DNA of 64,000 nucleotides. Origin: Brumicola pallidula DSM 14239 = ACAM 615. Lineage in GTDB: Bacteria > Pseudomonadota > Gammaproteobacteria > Enterobacterales > Alteromonadaceae. The translations under genes and the position numbers were made by a program. Below are positions 56,450-64,000 of the stretch, one piece after another. The notes beneath the pieces are model-generated. The model was not told the DNA's origin, ran no database searches, and was given only the letters and a program-made list of their open reading frames with translations. Where the stretch lies: the NCBI RefSeq assembly GCF_000428905.1, contig NZ_KE386815.1, positions 248,001 through 312,000 of the forward strand, written 5' to 3'. Numbering within the stretch: position 1 is the first letter of the stretch; every line of letters starts with the position of its first letter.

Positions 56450-57586
56450 TTACATAGAGCCTACTGAATATAACACTAAGTCATGAAAGCCCGTAATAAC
56501 AGGAATTGGACCTACTAGCATTTCATCCAATGTCGTATCTCCTGAGTCAGAAACTAAAGGTCGTCCCTGTAAACTTTGTAATTTTGATTTTGTAGCGACG
56601 ACTAAGATATTTTGCTTACTTACCATTTTAACTAGCTCAGGTGATAGTTGCTGATTGCCGCGCCCGAGAATATGACCTTGCCCACCAATCAGAGTGAGCA
56701 CTATTTTAACCGGCTTATTTGCACAGTGTTCAAGTAAAGATGCGGCGGTCAGATCGTTTGCAAGCAATTGCTGACCCCGCACTAAATCAACACCAAGTAA
56801 GGTATTTGAAAGGCCGAGTTCCTGCATAATGCTATCCACCGTAGAGCCCGACCCCATGACAAATAATGTATCAGGCTCATCGTCCATTAATTCAATGACA
56901 TGCGCTGCAATATCTGACAATACAAGTTCATCTGACTCTTTGCCACCCATTTTCACCGCTTGAATATAACGTAATTCTTCAGGCACCAGCATCTCACCAT
57001 AGTGCTTTGCTATGACTCTGCCGGCCCTGAATTCAGTTTCATCAATGTCTTTAACTTCACCTGACATTAAACTGACTAGTTCACCTTTGATCACTTGTGC
57101 AACAACTTGACCTGCCGCTTTTGGCGTGATCGCATAAACACCGCTGTGTATCTTACACCCTGCAGGAACGCCCACAACAGGACAATGGTTTTCAACTACT
57201 TCGCAAATATTTCTGGCTGTTCCGTCGCCTCCCGCAAATAAGATTAAATCAACCGCTTGCGCGATTAACTCAAGCGCTGCCGCTTTAGTGTCAGCCGATT
57301 CAGTTTGTTGCGCTTGATGCTGATAAACAACCACATGATTAAAGCCCATTGACGACAGTATATCTTCTCCCATTTCACCGGATGCAGTATAAATAGAAAG
57401 TTCGTTTTTGAGCGGTAATAGAGCTTGTAAAGCAATTGCCATTCTTTTGCCTGACAACTTTTCAGCACCTCTAATCAAAGCCTGTTGGCGGATGTCAGCA
57501 CCATCACTGCCTTTTAATGCAAGTGCACCGCCAATGCCTGAATAAGGATTAATTATTAAGCCTAGTTTAAATAATCGTTTCAACAT
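56450..57586 (-). CDS. ATP-NAD kinase family protein
   Basis: 378 residues. The N-terminus LGLIINPYSGIGGALALKGSD and the nucleotide motif LILFAGGDGTARNI place it in the NAD kinase/diacylglycerol kinase superfamily. A second half (about 235-378; LFVMGSGSTVDSIMQELGL) is specific to the long family often annotated as a polyphosphate/ATP-dependent NAD kinase. It is distinct from the true nadK at 31.5 kb, so it may use another substrate. It overlaps epmC by 7 bases. Confidence 0.8.
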   Translation of the reverse strand: MLKRLFKLGLIINPYSGIGGALALKGSDGADIRQQALIRGAEKLSGKRMAIALQALLPLKNELSIYTASGEMGEDILSSMGFNHVVVYQHQAQQTESADTKAAALELIAQAVDLILFAGGDGTARNICEVVENHCPVVGVPAGCKIHSGVYAITPKAAGQVVAQVIKGELVSLMSGEVKDIDETEFRAGRVIAKHYGEMLVPEELRYIQAVKMGGKESDELVLSDIAAHVIELMDDEPDTLFVMGSGSTVDSIMQELGLSNTLLGVDLVRGQQLLANDLTAASLLEHCANKPVKIVLTLIGGQGHILGRGNQQLSPELVKMVSKQNILVVATKSKLQSLQGRPLVSDSGDTTLDEMLVGPIPVITGFHDLVLYSVGSM

Positions 57587-58167
57587 CGTGCTCCATAGTC
57601 GGTTTTTTCATGTTCAGTAATTTGTTGGGTAGTTAAAGAGGCCGTCGCATAAAAGGAATGAAGTGCCTCTAAAAATTGTTGAGTACGTGTGTTAAAGCCT
57701 GATTGAATGAACCTTACCAATTGTTGCTCTACCGCGCGTTCAAATTTTTCACTAGACGTTTGCCCGCCTTGCAGATTATCTATACTTACCCGAAATGTAA
57801 TATTCGAGGCCAATGAAAAGGCGTATTCCACCGCCTGTGGTTTTACTTCAACGGCTTCGAATTGTGTTTGTTGATGGGGGTCACGACCGTCTGGAAGATA
57901 CCAATAACCATAATCAATTTGGGTACGCCGCTGTGTTCCAGCTAAACACCAATGTGCAATTTCATGCAGCGCACTAGAAAAATAATCACGTGTGAAAATG
58001 ACCTGAGCATACTGACAAGCGTCATTACTCGGTTTATAAATTGGCTCCTCAGAATCACCAACCAAAATTGTATTTTGTGTCTGTGCAAAACAATAATTAA
58101 ATAGCTCAACTAGATCGTTAGCTTGTTTAATCGTGCTGCACTTAACTGGGAAAAGTAAATCTTTCAA
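57580..58167 (-). CDS. epmC: Elongation factor P hydroxylase EpmC
   Basis: Iron-dependent hydroxylase of the beta-lysyl-lysine on EF-P, 195 residues. The metal-binding HEIAHWCLAG, then IDYGYWYLPDGRDPHQQTQF and VEVKPQAVEYAFSLAS, match E. coli YfcM/EpmC closely. The start is TTG at 58167; the only other in-frame codons before an upstream stop are not starts. It is divergent from the thioesterase gene, and its 3' end overlaps the NAD-kinase-like gene, suggesting one operon. Confidence 0.9.
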   Translation of the reverse strand: MKDLLFPVKCSTIKQANDLVELFNYCFAQTQNTILVGDSEEPIYKPSNDACQYAQVIFTRDYFSSALHEIAHWCLAGTQRRTQIDYGYWYLPDGRDPHQQTQFEAVEVKPQAVEYAFSLASNITFRVSIDNLQGGQTSSEKFERAVEQQLVRFIQSGFNTRTQQFLEALHSFYATASLTTQQITEHEKTDYGARC

Positions 58168-58281
58168 AAATACAAACTCATTGAATTGACAGAATGTTCA
58201 CAAATGAATACCTATTGTACTGTAAATCGAGTTAATCTGGGCATTGGATTGCAAATTTTTGTCCAAAAACAGGAAGTAAAA

Positions 58282-58779
58282 TTGAACAAACCGGCACAAC
58301 AAATATTGAATGTCAACGACGAGCGCATATCCGCACTGGCATGGCAACGAAACCTGCCGTTTGTAAACACGTGGCATATACAACAAGAACACATCGATCA
58401 CTATCAGCATGTAAACAACGTGGCATATGTTTCACAACTTGAAACGCTCGCTTGGCAGCATTCCAATTATTTGGGGTTGAGTATGCAAGAATATAAAAAT
58501 CTCGACCGAGGCATGGTTATTCAGCAACATGTATTGAATTATCAGCGGCCCTCGCATTTGCACGATGAAATTGCCTGCGCTACTTGGATAGTGGCGTGTG
58601 ATAACAAATGTAGATTGAGCCGCGAATTTCAGTTTATTTCAACACGAACTCAGAAGACCGTATTTACGGCACAGACCCATTTTGTCTGTGTATCACTCAC
58701 AACTGGCTCGCCCAAAAAGATGCCTCGCGAGTTTGTGGGAATATATGGTGATGCTGCATCTGCTCATCAATTAGGCTAA
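58282..58779 (+). CDS. Acyl-CoA thioesterase, 4-hydroxybenzoyl-CoA thioesterase-like
   Basis: Hotdog-fold thioesterase, 165 residues from the TTG at 58282, which follows AGGAAG by 5 bases. An ATG at 58204 and a TTG at 58186 would add 26-32 residues before the fold but lack ribosome-binding sites. The active helix is seen in HIDHYQHVNNVAYVSQLE (the Asp/His-Asn-N pattern of 4HBT enzymes), followed by YQRPSHLHDEIACATWI. The substrate is unknown. Confidence 0.78.
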   Translation: MNKPAQQILNVNDERISALAWQRNLPFVNTWHIQQEHIDHYQHVNNVAYVSQLETLAWQHSNYLGLSMQEYKNLDRGMVIQQHVLNYQRPSHLHDEIACATWIVACDNKCRLSREFQFISTRTQKTVFTAQTHFVCVSLTTGSPKKMPREFVGIYGDAASAHQLG

Positions 58780-58815
58780 TGTGATGAACTTACTAAAGGA
58801 ATAGGATACATAGTC

Positions 58816-59997
58816 ATGCAAAAATTCTTTACGGTCGCGCTGCTGCTTTCTTTAGGTTTGAATGCTTATTTTTTATTTAAAATGAATGCCGACAAAACAG
58901 CGATCCAATCTGCGCTGTCGAGCACAAGCAACAGACTGAATGAGCCTAATATCAGCAATTTTGAGGGATCCGATACGTATATAAAAATCAATCATGAACA
59001 CCGTGATAAAGCAGTCAGCAACGCCGAAGATGCGGTACTTCAACAGCAAGCTATAAATGCGGTCATTGCGCCGCAGGCGATGTCAGTTGATGAATTATTT
59101 ACACTACTGCAAACCTTACAATCTAGACAAAAATATGCCGATTTGAAGCTTCCCTTGCGTGAATATTTAAAACTTTATCCAAATGACTACAAGGCTTGGC
59201 TGATAGAAGCTGACTTCTTTTTGCATACCGAGCCACTTAACACAGCAATCGTATTTTATTATGATTTACTGGAAAAGATGCTTCCCGAGGAAGAGGAAAA
59301 TAAGGTTACCAGTATTATTCAATCGAATACCTCAAAAGCTATTCAGCAACTTAGCCGCGACACTGCTTGGGATTTATTAGCCACATTCATTGAGCCCTTG
59401 CTACAAATTGATCCTCTAAACCGTGAATATATCATGGGATTAGCGAAAGCATACGGTAAACAAGGACAGGTAACACTGATGGAAAACGCACTTGCTGCAT
59501 TGCCTTACGATGATGCTAGAGCGCAACAATTACGTCAATCAATCTACTCCCCAACAGCGGCAGACATTGCCGGTGAAGTACAAAATAAGGTGACTGAAAC
59601 AGCCAGTTTATCGAAACGAAAGGTGCCTGTTTTAGGCAATGGACAACAGTTTTTTGTGAGGACTAAGATAGATCGCTATAGCGAATTGCTATTGCTCGAT
59701 ACTGGCGCCTCTACCACTGCTATAAGCCAGCGTGTATTTATTAAACTACCCGAAAGTGACAAAGAATTTGTAGGTAATTTTACTGTACAAACAGCAGGAG
59801 GAAACATTGAGGCACCGCTGTTTACTTTAACAGCCATCACGGTGGGTGACATCACTATAAATAATGTCAGTGTGATTGTGTTGCCTGACGAAAGCTTTAG
59901 CGGGAAGTTTCAAGGATTGCTTGGTATGAATGTATTAAGAAACTTCGATTTCAGATTTGATCCAGAAAAGCAGAAAATGACACTATTTGAGCGCTAA
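58816..59997 (+). CDS. Membrane-anchored retropepsin-like aspartic protease
   Basis: 393 residues. An N-terminal hydrophobic anchor or signal (FFTVALLLSLGLNAYFLF) is followed by a helical TPR-like region (about 75-240; SRQKYADLKLPLREYLKLYP). The C-terminal domain (about 275-393) is a single retropepsin-type domain: LLLLDTGASTTAIS is the DTG active site and FQGLLGMNVLRNF the second conserved segment. One active-site motif means it must work as a dimer. It would act in the periplasm; its target is unknown. Confidence 0.83.
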   Translation: MQKFFTVALLLSLGLNAYFLFKMNADKTAIQSALSSTSNRLNEPNISNFEGSDTYIKINHEHRDKAVSNAEDAVLQQQAINAVIAPQAMSVDELFTLLQTLQSRQKYADLKLPLREYLKLYPNDYKAWLIEADFFLHTEPLNTAIVFYYDLLEKMLPEEEENKVTSIIQSNTSKAIQQLSRDTAWDLLATFIEPLLQIDPLNREYIMGLAKAYGKQGQVTLMENALAALPYDDARAQQLRQSIYSPTAADIAGEVQNKVTETASLSKRKVPVLGNGQQFFVRTKIDRYSELLLLDTGASTTAISQRVFIKLPESDKEFVGNFTVQTAGGNIEAPLFTLTAITVGDITINNVSVIVLPDESFSGKFQGLLGMNVLRNFDFRFDPEKQKMTLFER

Positions 59998-60065
59998 AGC
60001 AAATACTTACAGTTTAAGTAAAAAACAGGCTAAATGCTCATTATCATTATCATTATATAGATAAA

Positions 60066-60104
60066 CAAAAACGGCAGATTATGTAAGAATTCTGCCGTTT
60101 TTTT
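60066..60104. terminator. Bidirectional rho-independent terminator
   Basis: AAAAACGGCAGA and TCTGCCGTTTTTTT form a 10-12 bp stem with a loop of about 12 bases, with T runs on both strands. It lies between the protease gene and the converging fadH gene and would serve both. Confidence 0.9.
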
Positions 60105-60154
60105 CGCATTTTTAAACGCTAATATTATTGTACTTATGTATCCTAATTAAAGGA

Positions 60155-62278
<2,124 letters not shown>

Positions 62279-62352
62279 TTAATCGGATAACCGTCCCTAG
62301 TCCACTTAGAGTCCTATTTAGTGTGCATTACTATCAAACTGCAGTTTAACTA

Positions 62353-63063
62353 CTAGTCGACAATATTCTCTGGCATGTCCTTTCTAACCTGTTGCCAAAC
62401 TTTTCCACTTTCAATACCGTACTGTCTTACCACTGAAATGACACGATCAGCTTCATCTTGAGCTAACACTTCTAGCAGTTCTTGGTAGTATTTGGTTGCT
62501 ACATCGCGGGCAGGCTTATATGAGAAAAAATAGCCACCTATGCGAGCATACATGCTTCTAAAGCCATTCATCATAAGGACATACACTGGATTATTCGAAG
62601 CGAACGCTAGATCATGATGCATTTGATAGTCAAATTGGGCAAAAGACTTACCATCCTGCTCAACCTCTGAATAACGCGCTATGATCTCTATACATTTTTG
62701 CGCATTCTGCTTAAATGCGGCGCGCATAAAAACAGCACTCAAATTAGTTCGCGCAGACAATAAGTTATCCACTAATTGGGGACGACCTGTTTCGTCTAAA
62801 CGGGCAAGCGTTTCCAAAATATTAAGCCCACACGTTTCCCAAAAGTTATTTACTTTTGTAGGCTTGCCATGCTGGATGGTTAACCAACCATCTCTGGATA
62901 AGCGCTGTAAGACTTCGCGCAACGTTGTGCGAGTAACGCCAATTAGTTCAGATAGTTCACGTTCCGCTGGTAGGATTGTGCCAGGAGAAAAACGACCACT
63001 CCATATAGATTCAACGATATATTCTTCAGCAAAACCGGCTGGACTTTGAGATTTATAAATCAT
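62353..63063 (-). CDS. fadR: Fatty-acid regulator FadR
   Basis: GntR-family repressor/activator that senses acyl-CoA, 236 residues from ATG 63063 ([15 protein letters not shown]; 6 extra upstream codons are unlikely). The winged-helix domain (about 1-75) reads [20 protein letters not shown] and is almost identical to E. coli FadR. The C-terminal acyl-CoA domain includes [21 protein letters not shown] FadR-type operator (63096-63112) precedes it, suggesting autoregulation. It lies beside fadH. Confidence 0.95.
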   Translation of the reverse strand: MIYKSQSPAGFAEEYIVESIWSGRFSPGTILPAERELSELIGVTRTTLREVLQRLSRDGWLTIQHGKPTKVNNFWETCGLNILETLARLDETGRPQLVDNLLSARTNLSAVFMRAAFKQNAQKCIEIIARYSEVEQDGKSFAQFDYQMHHDLAFASNNPVYVLMMNGFRSMYARIGGYFFSYKPARDVATKYYQELLEVLAQDEADRVISVVRQYGIESGKVWQQVRKDMPENIVD

Positions 63064-63095
63064 GCTTATCACATACAACATTTAATTAACAATTA

Positions 63096-63112
63096 AACTG
63101 ATTGTACCAGAT
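63096..63112 (-). promoter_or_regulatory. Candidate FadR operator upstream of fadR
   Basis: The minus strand reads ATCTGGTACAATCAGTT, which agrees with the E. coli fadB-type FadR site (ATCTGGTACGACCAGAT) at 14 of 17 positions. It is 33 bases upstream of the fadR ATG, well placed for negative autoregulation. Confidence 0.6.
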
Positions 63113-63246
63113 GCCTTTGACAAGGGAAGTATTAATCTGCATGAGATTTTTATCAGCCTAAATCCTGTCCAAACCTATTCAACTCAAGCGATAGATAGCC
63201 ACCTTAACGCTAGTGGATTGATTTTGTGCAATCTGCTGACACCACG

Positions 63247-63804
63247 TTATATGTTAAACGCTTTAATATCGCCTGCGCGACCCTCGTAAACCTGCCCTCC
63301 AAAGGGCACTGGACCATAGTCTCTGATGTAGTAAATAAAATGTGGGAGGCTACCACCAGCCAATGTCAAATCACCCGTTTTCTTTGAATAAGCACATAAA
63401 TCGGCATTTCCAAATGCGTTCCACCCCTCACTGAGTGAGCTGCCAGGAGCACTTTTTCCGGTAATACTTACCGAACTATCAACCACCGAATCCCAAAGAT
63501 TGACGCAAAATTGTACGCCACTGCCACTGCCAGTAGGCCAATCTGATACGCTATCTATCTGGACGCTTTTATCTCCCATAATGATTGGGGATTCTTGGCG
63601 AACTTGATAGGCGCTGTAAACCAACTTTATACCCGCTCTAAAGGCCGCGGCTTCGAATGCGGTTGTTGCTCTTTGAGCGTCATCAGAGACATCAATAAAA
63701 CGAGGAGCTACCGTCACCGCAAGAATACCGAGGATAACAATGACAATGATTAATTCTATAAGGGTGAAACCTGTTTGAGAATGACGGATTGTGTGTATTT
63801 GCAA
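63247..63804 (-). CDS. Type IV prepilin-like protein, MSHA-pilin type
   Basis: 185 residues. The prepilin-peptidase site GFTLIELIIVIVILGILA at residues about 12-29 is canonical (Gly before Phe, Glu at +5). The following FIDVSDDAQRATTAFEAAAF and the C-terminal block are like MshA/MshB-class pilins. A disulfide pair is plausible (FCVNLW and DLCAYS). The start is TTG at 63804, following AAGGAC. No other pilus genes are in the window; the rest of an msh cluster may lie beyond 64000. The final 63805-64000 shows nothing further. Confidence 0.88.
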   Translation of the reverse strand: MQIHTIRHSQTGFTLIELIIVIVILGILAVTVAPRFIDVSDDAQRATTAFEAAAFRAGIKLVYSAYQVRQESPIIMGDKSVQIDSVSDWPTGSGSGVQFCVNLWDSVVDSSVSITGKSAPGSSLSEGWNAFGNADLCAYSKKTGDLTLAGGSLPHFIYYIRDYGPVPFGGQVYEGRAGDIKAFNI

Positions 63805-64000
63805 AATCGAAGTCCTTTTTATATCAGCTTACTAATTCTAAATGCCCTGAATAACTGCTGAGTCAGGTGTTTTGCACAAAGCCCTAAAAACTATATCATT
63901 TAACTCAGACTAGATCTCACGTTTCTGTCAACCTAAGGTTACATGCTTCTAAGAATAATTATGCTGTTGGAATTACAAGGCATTGTTGGATTACCATTTT

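Noticed and set aside
60035-60060. ATTATC repeats (CATTATCATTATCATTATA) that resemble a Fur box
   Set aside because: They lie between two converging 3' ends, next to a terminator, and not in a promoter.

Overview
The window is chromosomal DNA of a Gammaproteobacterium, most likely a marine member of the Alteromonadales (Alteromonadaceae/Colwelliaceae type). I infer this from gene order and protein families: ybeZ-ybeY-corC-lnt; grpE-dnaK-dnaJ followed by dapB-carA-carB-greA; pdxB-asd-fimV; fabB, mnmC, yfcL and epmC together; fadH-fadR; a CrbS/CrbR acetate-switch pair; and FlgO-type lipoproteins. No rRNA, tRNA, CRISPR or prophage was seen. The DNA is AT-rich and mostly dense core genome.

Layout. 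1-3628: ybeZ (cut by the window edge), ybeY, corC, lnt. 3729-5420: a SulP anion transporter. 5526-11785 (minus): greA, carB, carA, dapB. 11996-13786: a membrane cytochrome b and a cytochrome c' facing each other, with an unannotated 30-residue membrane peptide gene between them. 14088-18165 (minus): dnaJ, dnaK, grpE, with two convincing heat-shock (sigma-32) promoters. 18403-24149: CrbS-like transporter/hybrid kinase, a YceB-like lipoprotein, a crotonase-fold protein and a CrbR-like regulator. 24303-31412: a locus that reads as a polyhydroxybutyrate/3-hydroxybutyrate utilisation system (TonB receptor, GntP permease, secreted MetX-fold hydrolase, PHB-depolymerase-like lipoprotein, 3-hydroxybutyrate dehydrogenase). 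31509-36298: nadK, anmK, nei, purT. 36754-40082: an exported SDR with a 15-bp tandem repeat at its 3' end, and a TPR-GGDEF diguanylate cyclase. 40402-42542: recN (LexA-type promoter) and bamE. 42646-43873: a decayed TnpB gene. 44039-51083 (minus): fimV/hubP, asd, pdxB, fabB. 51590-58779: mnmC, three tandem FlgO-family lipoproteins, yfcL, an NAD-kinase-like protein, epmC and a thioesterase. 58816-63804: a membrane-anchored retropepsin-like protease, fadH, fadR (with a FadR-type operator) and an MSHA-like prepilin.

How the genes work together. The most interesting region is 23.5-31.4 kb. Receptor, permease, two exported ester hydrolases and the cytoplasmic dehydrogenase would form a complete route from external hydroxybutyrate polymer or oligomer to acetoacetate. 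It lies next to the CrbS/CrbR pair, a family known to control acetyl-CoA synthetase. A perfect 16-bp inverted repeat sits in the divergent receptor/permease promoter region. Other notable points are the small peptide gene with its own terminator, the triple FlgO paralogues headed by a long hairpin, the nested inverted repeat between dnaK and grpE, and heavy use of TTG start codons (nine genes).

Limits: everything was read by eye. Functions come from recognised motifs and families without database searches, and start codons were chosen from ribosome-binding sites and family length.
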